From contig NZ_JARADB010000002.1 in assembly GCF_028765165.1 (NCBI RefSeq), forward strand, positions 186,001-250,000: a stretch of 64,000 nucleotides of DNA, given 5' to 3'. Of the stretch, positions 52,388 to 60,135 are shown one piece after another (position 1 is the stretch's first letter; the number at the start of each line of letters is the position of its first letter). A model generated the notes under the pieces. That model was not told where the DNA came from and searched no databases. It worked only from the letters and a program-made list of their open reading frames with translations. The DNA comes from Paenibacillus sp. MAHUQ-63. GTDB taxonomy: Bacteria; Bacillota; Bacilli; Paenibacillales; NBRC-103111. The translations under genes and the position numbers were made by a program.

Positions 52388-55000
52388 ATGATGAGATATG
52401 TGATTATGCCATCGGCTTTGCTGATCTTGCTGCTCTTGATCTCGGCTTCGAATAACAATGGCGCGTCGGCAAGATCAGAGGTGGTAAAGGTGATGGCACA
52501 ATCCAATCAGCTTGGCGATGAGATCTGGATGTTAGGCGAACCGAACGATTCCTATTCCGAGTTTGGCCAAGAAAGCGGAGCACAGAGACGCTACACGGAA
52601 GTTACCGGCACCAGTCAGCCGGAGGTGTGGGGCTCGGTACCGCAAGGACTTAATAAGTCGTTGAATCCTGAATTGACGATTCAATATACCTTATCGGAAA
52701 TCCCAAAATACGGGGTGCATTTCCGTGTGAAGATCATGGATGCGCATAAGTCCGTTCCGCAGATGGCGGTATTTTCCAATCGCATGCTTTCCGGGATTAT
52801 CCAGATTGCAGGAGTCGGAGGGACGACTAGCTCCTATTCCTATAAGAAGTTATATGAACTCTATATTCCCAAAGAGCAGCTTCAGCTGGGGATGAATGAA
52901 TTAAAGCTGTCGGCGACAGGCTGCCTCTACTGCAGTTCCGACGAGAATAAATTTCTATGGTGGAAATGGGATTATCTTTCGCTGGATGCGCTCGCGGCGC
53001 CGGCCGAAGAGCCCATTCATGGGCGATACGTGGAATCCGGCACGAAAGTGAGCAATTTGTCCTTTTATTACGACCAAGGAGCCGTCAAGCATCTTCCCTA
53101 TGTATTGAAATGGCTGGGCATTGCGTATAGCGGCAATGTCATGAGAGTGGATTGTGCAACGGATGTCAAAGCGGGATGTTCCTCCATAAAGTCTTATTAC
53201 GAAACGCTGCGAGAATATAACACACAAGCGGTTGCCCTTCATTTGCATACCGGAAATGTGAAGCTGCAAGCGGACGGAACCTTGCCGGCGGATGCACAGA
53301 ACAAATTGCAGGACTATGTGACGCAGTACGGCTCCATGTTCCAATATTATGAGATCGATAACGAACCAGGCTTATTCAACCGCTCGAAAAGCGTGAACCT
53401 GGCTATTGCCGAGTGGCTCAAAGCCAACCTGCCTGAATTGGCGCCGCATGTGAAAACCGTCGCCCCGGGTTGGGCGTACGCGCCTGTATACAGCATGAGG
53501 GCATGCAGGAATCAAACCTCGATAAGCAGTCCGAGCTGCGGAGATCCTGACGGATGGGAAGGGGATCCGAACCAGCGGCTGGAGCTGGAAGAGATAACGG
53601 ATTTGACGAACGGGCATGCTTATGGGACCTCTTATGTTAACAATAAAGATGGCAGCTTTGTAGAGAATCTGCGGACTTTCGGCGGCTCCGAGGACGGTTT
53701 GCCGAAGCCGATGTTGAATACGGAGTACGGCACCTCGGACAGCCATGAAGATCCCGAGGCGTATGGCGCGGCTGAGCCGCATTCAGCCGTCTTTGACCGC
53801 ATTATGAGAGCTCATATCGGATATGCCGATATGTTCATGCAGCATGCGGCGTTCTACCCGCAGTATGCGTTGTTTGATCCAGGCGTCGATTTGAATACGC
53901 AAAATCCCGCACAGATGAGAATTTACAGGAATTCTCAAGAGGACGATTCGCGTGTCGGGGTGATGCGGCGCTTGAATCTGGCCTATGCAACGCATGGGAA
54001 ACCGCTCGTTTACGAAATCACCAATAAGACGGAGTTAATGGATAAGCTGGTATATATCCGCAGCGTAGACACGTCGACCTTGCCTGCGCTTCCGGGATCG
54101 GGAGGGAAGTCGGATAAGATCTTGCTCAATTTCGTCAATTTCGAATCGACGGCTCAGACCATCCAGGTCAAAGTAACGATGCCGGATGCCGCAGCGTACA
54201 TAGGCGAGAGGTTCGGTTCTGGGGAAACCTATGATGCGGCTCGAAGTTATGTCAGCGGCTTACAAGCAGCGCCTGAGCTGGAGTTGAAAGAGACGTTAGG
54301 ACCGGGGGAAGCCGTCCAATATATTCTGACCCGAGCCGATCAGGTGAAGCCCGCCGCGCCGGCATGGATTGATGCTAAGCCCGTAAGGAATCATGCGATA
54401 GCGTTGAGCTGGGAAGAGTCCGAAGAGGGATATCAACACGATATTCTGCGTAAACCGGGCTCGGGTGAGGAAGGTTATAAGGTGATAGCCGAACAGGTGC
54501 CGGGTACCGAGTATGTAGATAAGGATACGTCGGCAGGAAATAACTACGTATATCAGGTTCGAATCTCAGGGACGGAGCAAATGTCACAACCGGCAGCTGC
54601 AACGGCTATGGATAGCGTTGCATTAGACCGGACGGCGTGGGAGGTTGCCAGCTCTTCCGGTAAGCCGCAGGGGGCGATAGACGGCAATATTTATACTCGC
54701 TGGGATACAGGAACAGCGCAAGCTCCCGGACAGTATTATCAAGTGGATATGAAAAGCGCTTCGACAATCAACCGGATCTTGCTCAGGACCGAAGGTTCGC
54801 CTAACGATTATCCGAGGTTTTATGATGTATATCTGTCTATGGATGGAGACCATTGGTCTCCATCCGTAGCGTCCGGAACCGGCTCCAGCTATTTGGACAT
54901 CCGTTTCAGTCCGCAGGCTGCGAGATACATCAAGATCGTTCAGTCGAAGAAAGCGGGAAATTATTGGTCCATTCATGATTTGCAGATATATGGCACATGA
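52388..55000 (+). CDS. Secreted multidomain protein with GH-A-like putative glycosidase core
   Basis: About 870 residues, exported by an N-terminal signal (1-29, ISASNNNGASA). N-terminal beta-sandwich (~35-205) begins IWMLGEPNDSYSEFG, reminiscent of the CBM-like domain of rhamnogalacturonan lyases. The centre (~215-570) looks like a TIM barrel: YYEIDNEPGLF with Glu326 as candidate acid/base and MLNTEYGTSDS with Glu446 as candidate nucleophile, 120 residues apart. Then a beta domain (~575-660), an FnIII-like module (~662-745) and an F5/8C domain (~750-870; GAIDGNIYTRWDTG, YIKIVQSKKAGNYWSIHDLQIYG read as IKIVQSKKAGNYW). I cannot assign a known GH family. It is the last gene of the polymer operon. 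Confidence 0.72.
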   Translation: MMRYVIMPSALLILLLLISASNNNGASARSEVVKVMAQSNQLGDEIWMLGEPNDSYSEFGQESGAQRRYTEVTGTSQPEVWGSVPQGLNKSLNPELTIQYTLSEIPKYGVHFRVKIMDAHKSVPQMAVFSNRMLSGIIQIAGVGGTTSSYSYKKLYELYIPKEQLQLGMNELKLSATGCLYCSSDENKFLWWKWDYLSLDALAAPAEEPIHGRYVESGTKVSNLSFYYDQGAVKHLPYVLKWLGIAYSGNVMRVDCATDVKAGCSSIKSYYETLREYNTQAVALHLHTGNVKLQADGTLPADAQNKLQDYVTQYGSMFQYYEIDNEPGLFNRSKSVNLAIAEWLKANLPELAPHVKTVAPGWAYAPVYSMRACRNQTSISSPSCGDPDGWEGDPNQRLELEEITDLTNGHAYGTSYVNNKDGSFVENLRTFGGSEDGLPKPMLNTEYGTSDSHEDPEAYGAAEPHSAVFDRIMRAHIGYADMFMQHAAFYPQYALFDPGVDLNTQNPAQMRIYRNSQEDDSRVGVMRRLNLAYATHGKPLVYEITNKTELMDKLVYIRSVDTSTLPALPGSGGKSDKILLNFVNFESTAQTIQVKVTMPDAAAYIGERFGSGETYDAARSYVSGLQAAPELELKETLGPGEAVQYILTRADQVKPAAPAWIDAKPVRNHAIALSWEESEEGYQHDILRKPGSGEEGYKVIAEQVPGTEYVDKDTSAGNNYVYQVRISGTEQMSQPAAATAMDSVALDRTAWEVASSSGKPQGAIDGNIYTRWDTGTAQAPGQYYQVDMKSASTINRILLRTEGSPNDYPRFYDVYLSMDGDHWSPSVASGTGSSYLDIRFSPQAARYIKIVQSKKAGNYWSIHDLQIYGT

Positions 55001-55035
55001 ATGGCAGGATGGGAACACATGAGAAGAGGTCTTTG

Positions 55036-55079
55036 AATAACGGGGAGATGCAGAACCTGCTGCATCTCCCCGTTATTTG
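55036..55079 (+). terminator. Perfect 18-bp stem terminator of the exopolysaccharide operon
   Basis: Arms 55036-55053 and 55060-55077 are exact complements around the loop AACCTG. The stem is GC-rich in the middle with A/T ends. It lies 36 bases past the last gene. Confidence 0.9.
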
Positions 55080-55086
55080 TGCTATG

Positions 55087-55209
55087 CAGCAAGCAATGAC
55101 AACGAGCGCAACTCATGACTGCGCGCCCTAACCGGCACCGCAAACGCTTGCTCCGGACGATCTGAACAAGTAGGGACTATCGACGGCAAACAAAGCCCTC
55201 CCGTATAGT
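55087..55209 (+). promoter_or_regulatory. Promoter region of the LplBC-type operon, copy A of a shared element
   Basis: TCGACG (55180-55185), 18-base spacer and TATAGT (55204-55209) form a promoter with a poor -35 box inside the conserved block GGGACTATCGACGG. This block plus its left flank (ATCTGAACA.G.A, from 55160) is repeated with three mismatches in 30 bases upstream of the AraC-type gene at 60136. A second shared segment, CGAG.GCAACT.ATGACTG, lies further up (55087-55127; other copy 59906-59945). Confidence 0.65.
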
Positions 55210-55253
55210 GGAGCTACAGTTTCACAGCCCTACGCTGAAAGGAAGGAAGCAGC

Positions 55254-56207
55254 ATGCAAACAAGTATAAAAGCACAAGTCGCTGCGTCAACGGCTGCGAG
55301 GTCGTCGACAATGATGGGCAGACTCGTGCGCAACCGATGGCTTTATTTCATGGTCCTCCCCGGCCTCTTGTACTTTCTCATTTTCAAGTACTGGCCGATG
55401 TACGGAATCTTCATTGCCTTCAAAGACTATCAGCCGTTTCTCGGCTTCTGGGATAGCCCGTTCGTAGGATTGAAACATTTCGAGCGTCTGTTTAGCGATT
55501 CGAACTTTCTCCTGCTGTTTCGCAATACGCTGATCTTGGCCACGTACAATATTTTATTTTTCTTCCCGCTGCCGATCGTGATTGCACTCATGCTCAACGA
55601 GTTAAGGCATGAATTCGTGAAGCGGACCGTTCAAACCTTGGTGTACATACCTCACTTCATGTCCTGGGTTGTTGTGGTAGGGGTCGCTTACATCTTCCTG
55701 ACGACGGAAGGCGGTATCGTGAACGAAATGCTGGTGCGGTACGGCGGAGATAAAATTAATTTTCTGGTAAGCAACGAATGGTTCCGGACGGTCATTACGG
55801 CCGAGGTGATCTGGAAAGAAACCGGCTGGGGCACGATTATATTCCTAGCCGCGCTCGCTGGCGTCGACACGCAGCTGTATGAAGCGGCGCGCATGGATGG
55901 AGCGAATCGATTCCGCCAGCTGTGGCATATTACTTTACCGGCTATTCGCAGCACGATTGTGATTTTGCTTATTCTGCGGCTGGGCCATTTCCTCGATACC
56001 GGGTTCGAGCAGATCTTCCTGATGCTGAATGCCATGAACCGCGAGGTCGGGGAAGTGTTCGACACGTATGTTTATTCCGTAGGAATCAGCCAGGGACAGT
56101 ACAGTTTCAGTACGGCCATCGGGTTGTTCAAGTCGATCGTCGGTTTGATTCTCGTCGTTGTCTCCAATTATTTGGCCAAGAAATTCGGCGAAGATGGTAT
56201 TTACTAG
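55254..56207 (+). CDS. ABC transporter permease, LplB/YtePQ type
   Basis: First permease of an oligosaccharide importer, 317 residues. Typical start: NRWLYFMVLPGLLYFLIFKYWPMYGIFIAFKDYQPFLGFW (core LPGLLYFLIFKYWPMYG and FKDYQPF). EAA loop LYEAARMDGANRFRQLWHITLPAI, and C-terminal NYLAKKFGEDGIY. This subgroup takes up uronic-acid or other plant-polysaccharide oligosaccharides in bacilli. GGAAGGAAG precedes the ATG. Followed by the partner permease after 25 bases. Confidence 0.93.
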   Translation: MQTSIKAQVAASTAARSSTMMGRLVRNRWLYFMVLPGLLYFLIFKYWPMYGIFIAFKDYQPFLGFWDSPFVGLKHFERLFSDSNFLLLFRNTLILATYNILFFFPLPIVIALMLNELRHEFVKRTVQTLVYIPHFMSWVVVVGVAYIFLTTEGGIVNEMLVRYGGDKINFLVSNEWFRTVITAEVIWKETGWGTIIFLAALAGVDTQLYEAARMDGANRFRQLWHITLPAIRSTIVILLILRLGHFLDTGFEQIFLMLNAMNREVGEVFDTYVYSVGISQGQYSFSTAIGLFKSIVGLILVVVSNYLAKKFGEDGIY

Positions 56208-56232
56208 ATTAGAAAAGGAGCGTTGAACCGCT

Positions 56233-57114
56233 ATGCCGCTCAAGCCAAGCTGGGGCAGCCGAATCTTCGATGGCGTGAACATCGTGCTGTTGATCGCGTT
56301 CGGTTTGCTGACCGTAATCCCATTCATTTATATCGTTGCCGGCTCGTTCGCTACACAGAAAGAGCTGCTGACGCGCGGGTTCATCTTATTCCCGACGGAG
56401 TTCACGCTGGATGCGTACAAGTATATTTTCTCCACCCAGACGCTGGCCCGAAGCCTATTCGTGACGATTTATATCACGGTCGTCGGAACGCTGATTAACA
56501 TCTTCTTTACCTGCTTGATGGCCTATCCGTTAGCTCGGAAAGATATGGATTTCCGCAAGCCGATCCTGATGATGGTCGTCTTCACGATGCTGTTCGGCGG
56601 CGGAATGATTCCTACATTCCTTGTGGTGAAGCAGTTAGGTATGATCAACTCCTATTGGTCCTTGCTTATACCGGGGGCGATCAGCGCCTTTAACTTGATT
56701 ATTATGCGCAACTTTTTCCAACAGCTGCCGGACGGCTTGGAGGAATCCGCCAAGATCGACGGCTGCAACGACTTAGGCATCTTTTTCCGCATCGTGCTGC
56801 CGCTATCCATGCCCGCGATCGCTACGTTTTCGCTCTTTTATGCGGTAGGGCATTGGAATACGTTCTTCAACGCGGTGCTGTATATCAATGACAATACCAA
56901 ATGGCCGATTCAAGTGCTTTTGCGCCAGATTGTGATTCTGGCATCGGGCGGAATCGGGGATTCCACCGCGATGGATGCGGATTATGTCGCTCCGCCGGAG
57001 CAGTCCGTGAAGATGGCTGTCATTGTGGTTTCTACTCTGCCGATCCTGCTTGTATACCCGTTTTTGCAAAAGCATTTTGCCAAAGGGGTTCTGCTTGGCT
57101 CCGTGAAGGGTTGA
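56233..57114 (+). CDS. ABC transporter permease, LplC/YtcP type
   Basis: Second permease, 293 residues, with six helices, LTRGFILFPTEFTLDAYKYIF near the start, the EAA loop LEESAKIDGCNDLGIFFRIVLPLSMPA (core EESAKIDGCNDLGIFF), and the C-terminus HFAKGVLLGSVKG. A region 'GDSTAMDADYVAPPEQSVKMAVIV' before the last helix is the subgroup mark. AAGGAG lies 12 bases before the ATG. No ATPase gene is in the operon, as usual. Confidence 0.93.
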   Translation: MPLKPSWGSRIFDGVNIVLLIAFGLLTVIPFIYIVAGSFATQKELLTRGFILFPTEFTLDAYKYIFSTQTLARSLFVTIYITVVGTLINIFFTCLMAYPLARKDMDFRKPILMMVVFTMLFGGGMIPTFLVVKQLGMINSYWSLLIPGAISAFNLIIMRNFFQQLPDGLEESAKIDGCNDLGIFFRIVLPLSMPAIATFSLFYAVGHWNTFFNAVLYINDNTKWPIQVLLRQIVILASGGIGDSTAMDADYVAPPEQSVKMAVIVVSTLPILLVYPFLQKHFAKGVLLGSVKG

Positions 57115-57151
57115 GATATAATTGTATAGAGAACAAGGGAGGATATACGAA

Positions 57152-58657
57152 ATGAACAGAAGACATCAGAAGACAATGGTGAAAGCCGGAGCTTTGCTAA
57201 CGACCGTGGCGCTCATGATGACCGCTTGCGGCGGGAAGGATCAAGCCGCTTCCCAAGGCGCCGCCGGCGCCAATCAAGGGCCGCTGCAGCTAACCATGAT
57301 GCTGCCGACATATAATCCGGAGCAGATGCCTGCGGACAGCTCGGTGCTTAAAGCGATCGAGGAGAAGACGAACACGAAGCTTACGGTGTCGTGGGTGCCT
57401 TCCTCCTCATATTCCGATAAATTAAGCGCGACCGTCGCCTCCGGCGAGCTGCCGAAAACGTTCGTAGCGCTGGAGGCGAAGGCTTCCAATATCGTTAACG
57501 CAGCCCGCAGCGGCATGTTCTGGGAGGTTGGACCGTATCTCAAAAGCTATCCGAACCTGAGCAAGATGTCGGACATCGTCCTGAAGAACGTATCGATCGA
57601 CGGCAAAGTTTATGGCGTGTACCGTGAGCGGGATCTGGCCCGATTCGGCTTGATGATTCGTCAGGATTGGTTGACGACCTTGGGCTTGCAGGCTCCGAAA
57701 AACGTAGATGAGCTGTACAACGTTCTGAAGGCTTTTGCAACAGGAGATCCGGATAAGAACGGCAAACAGGATACGATTGGACTTGCCGTAGGGATGCAGG
57801 GGAACAATATCGCCGGATTCAAAGATATTCTCGTCTATATGGGCGGTCCGAACGAGTGGGAGGTACAGAACGGCAAGCTTGTACCGGCACATATGACGGC
57901 AGCTTATTTAGAGACAATGAAGTTCTACAAGAAATTATATGATGAGAAACTTATTAACCAGGACTTCGCACTCGTTCAGGACGGCCGGGCTGTGATGAAT
58001 AAAGGGCAAGCGGGCCTATGGATCGATAATATGCTGGATGGCAAAGCGATTGAAGATAACGTGAAGAAGGTCGACCCGAATGCCAAAATTAATCTCATCA
58101 ACCGTATCTCCGGTCCGAATGGCGAGAAAACTCGCGCGGGCGCCGGTTACCTGGGCATGTACGTCATTCCGAAAACGAGTGTGAAGACGGAAGCGGAGCT
58201 CAAGCAAATTCTCGCGTATTTCGATAAAGTATCCGATAAGGATATTCAAAATCTGATGAAGTACGGCATTGAAGGAAAGCAGTACACGGTTGAGAACGGC
58301 AGCTACAAACAAACGCAGGATGCGAAGCTCAAATCGGAAATTCTGGACGGCAATCAGTTCATGATTATGCAGGATCAAGTGGTCAACTATGGCAACGAGT
58401 TGGAGAAGCTTAGCACGAAGCTGTTCCAGGACAATGCAACAATCGCGCTGGCGAACCCCGCCGCGCCGTTCATCTCCAATACGGAGATTGAGAAGGGCAA
58501 GGAGCTTTCGAAAATCATCGCGGATGCGACGGTAAAGTTCATCATGGGCGCGATCGGGGAGAACGAGTGGAAGCAGACCGTTGATAAATGGCTGCAAAGC
58601 GGCGGCAGCAAGGTGATTGAGGAAATGAATGCGGAATACGCCAAAGTAGCGAAGTAA
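57152..58657 (+). CDS. ABC transporter solute-binding lipoprotein, LplA/YtcQ type
   Basis: Lipid-anchored binding protein of about 501 residues. ATG 57152, with AAGGGAGG nine bases upstream, opens a signal peptide ending in the lipobox LMMTAC|GG. The mature N-terminus is Gln/Ala/Gly-rich, then LQLTMMLPTYNPEQMP, and the later RYDWLTTLGLQ-type segment reads MIRQDWLTTLGLQAPKNVDELYNVLKAF (core RQDWLTTLGLQAP) followed by a calcium-like DPDKNGKQDTIGL loop. It serves the two permeases before it. Confidence 0.92.
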   Translation: MNRRHQKTMVKAGALLTTVALMMTACGGKDQAASQGAAGANQGPLQLTMMLPTYNPEQMPADSSVLKAIEEKTNTKLTVSWVPSSSYSDKLSATVASGELPKTFVALEAKASNIVNAARSGMFWEVGPYLKSYPNLSKMSDIVLKNVSIDGKVYGVYRERDLARFGLMIRQDWLTTLGLQAPKNVDELYNVLKAFATGDPDKNGKQDTIGLAVGMQGNNIAGFKDILVYMGGPNEWEVQNGKLVPAHMTAAYLETMKFYKKLYDEKLINQDFALVQDGRAVMNKGQAGLWIDNMLDGKAIEDNVKKVDPNAKINLINRISGPNGEKTRAGAGYLGMYVIPKTSVKTEAELKQILAYFDKVSDKDIQNLMKYGIEGKQYTVENGSYKQTQDAKLKSEILDGNQFMIMQDQVVNYGNELEKLSTKLFQDNATIALANPAAPFISNTEIEKGKELSKIIADATVKFIMGAIGENEWKQTVDKWLQSGGSKVIEEMNAEYAKVAK

Positions 58658-58675
58658 GGCGGCAGCACGATGAGG

Positions 58676-58697
58676 GAAGGCACGCTGGGCGTCCTTC
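58676..58697 (+). other. Intercistronic hairpin
   Basis: GAAGG.ACG and CGT.CCTTC can pair with one bulge, followed by a pyrimidine-rich stretch. It lies between the binding-protein and GH105 genes and could lower downstream transcription or protect the upstream mRNA. Weak evidence. Confidence 0.3.
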
Positions 58698-58734
58698 TCT
58701 CGTTCTTCATAACACGAGAAAGGATTTAAAGAAG

Positions 58735-59778
58735 ATGCCTCAATTAGTATTTGACGAAGAGAGGATCCTGTCGGTGATCGACCGGGTCGTAGAACGGACG
58801 TATAAGATGGATTTTAGCTGGGATTGGCCTGGCGGAGTTGCCTTCTATGGCGTTTGTGAAGCTTATGGGGCTACAGGCAAGGAGCAGTACCTGAGCGGGC
58901 TGCAAGCTTGGGTGGACGAGAATCTCGAAGACAAGCTGCCGAAGCTATCCGTCAATGCGGTATCCATCGGCCATTCGCTGCTCACCCTGTACGAAGTGAC
59001 GCAGGATCCCAAATATTTGGATACGGCGAAGGAAATGGCGGAATTTTTGACACATGAGGCCGTCCGTTTCGACGAAGGCATTTTCCAGCATACCGTCAAT
59101 TCGGAAACCTACAATTTCCCCGAGCAGGCTTGGGTGGACACGATGTTTATGGCCGGCTACTTCTTGCTCCGCATCGGAACCTTGCTTAACCGTCCGGATT
59201 ACGTCGAAGACGGGCTCAGGCAGTATCACGGACATGAGAAGTTCCTGCAGGACCCGGTGTCGAATTTGTATTATCACGGATGGGATAACATCGTGAAAAA
59301 CAATCTGTCCGCGATCCATTGGGCGCGCGGCAATTCCTGGGCGGCGCTCACGATGACCAGGGCGCTCGATCTGGTCCCCGTTACGCATCCGTCCTTCATG
59401 ATCATCGACGGTTCGCTTCGTGACCAACTGAGCGCGCTCGTCCGCCTGCAGGATGAATCGGGGCTGTGGCATACGATCGTCGACGATCCGGGCTCTCCGC
59501 TGGAAACGTCGGGATCGGCGGGCATCGCCGCCGCCTTATTATCGCGCGGCCGTCTGTACCATAAGTACACGCAGAAATCGATCGACGGCATTGTGGCGCG
59601 CATTGCTGCAGACGGCACAGTAACCGGCGTGTCGGCCGGGACGGCGGTCATGGTGGACGCGGAAGGCTACAGGCAAGTGCCGGATAAACGCATTCAGGGC
59701 TGGGGACAGGGACTGACGCTGGCCTTCCTTGCCTCGCTGCTGAATTCGCAGAGAAATTCGTTCGGCAACGGCTGCTAA
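58735..59778 (+). CDS. GH105 unsaturated glucuronyl/galacturonyl hydrolase (YteR/YesR-like)
   Basis: Cytoplasmic hydrolase of 347 residues with an (alpha/alpha)6-barrel fold. It cleaves the unsaturated uronic acid left at the non-reducing end by polysaccharide lyases, with no signal peptide. Family marks: SWDWPGGVAFYGV near residues 28-40, FPEQAWVDTMFMAGYFLLR with the catalytic-type Asp135, HGWDN and HWARGNSWAALTM, GLWHTIVDDPGSPLETSGSAGIAAAL (core DDPGSPLETSGSAGI), and IQGWGQG. It follows the importer genes, so lyase products of a pectin-like or glucuronate-bearing polymer are the likely cargo. Confidence 0.9.
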   Translation: MPQLVFDEERILSVIDRVVERTYKMDFSWDWPGGVAFYGVCEAYGATGKEQYLSGLQAWVDENLEDKLPKLSVNAVSIGHSLLTLYEVTQDPKYLDTAKEMAEFLTHEAVRFDEGIFQHTVNSETYNFPEQAWVDTMFMAGYFLLRIGTLLNRPDYVEDGLRQYHGHEKFLQDPVSNLYYHGWDNIVKNNLSAIHWARGNSWAALTMTRALDLVPVTHPSFMIIDGSLRDQLSALVRLQDESGLWHTIVDDPGSPLETSGSAGIAAALLSRGRLYHKYTQKSIDGIVARIAADGTVTGVSAGTAVMVDAEGYRQVPDKRIQGWGQGLTLAFLASLLNSQRNSFGNGC

Positions 59779-59841
59779 TCGCTGGTAGATGGGGCTGACG
59801 AGCTCTCCATAAGGAACGCAGATGAAGAATGCATATCTGCC

Positions 59842-59876
59842 GCCCTTGCGGAGGGCTTTTGCTATTCTTTTTTTTT
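59842..59876 (+). terminator. Weak intrinsic terminator
   Basis: GCCCT (59842-59846) and AGGGC (59852-59856) form a short stem followed by TTTTGCTATTC and a nine-T run. It lies 63 bases after the GH105 stop. Confidence 0.45.
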
Positions 59877-59905
59877 GCTATTCAATACGCCTAATAACGC
59901 CTTAA

Positions 59906-60047
59906 CAGCAACCAGTGACAGCGAGTGCAACTAATGACTGTACGCGGCAGAGCGCGGGAAGTAAGGGATTTGCTGAGGGTGAGCAGGTACTGAATGCATC
60001 TGAACATGCAGGGACTATCGACGGTAATCGTACTGTCCCTGTATGAT
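59906..60047 (+). promoter_or_regulatory. Promoter region of the AraC-type regulator, copy B of the shared element
   Basis: TCGACG (60018-60023), 18-base spacer and TATGAT (60042-60047), in the same arrangement as at 55180-55209. The block GGGACTATCGACGG and its flanks match copy A with three mismatches in 30 bases. Between the promoter and the start codon there is a small stem, AGAGTTT/AAACTCT (60082-60101). The rest of 59779-60135 has no gene. Confidence 0.65.
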
Positions 60048-60135
60048 AGGAAACACAGTCTTCGGCCGCATGGCTAAATCCAGAGTTTTCATGTAAACTC
60101 TAAGTACTGTGAAGGAACTACATCTTGGAGGCATT

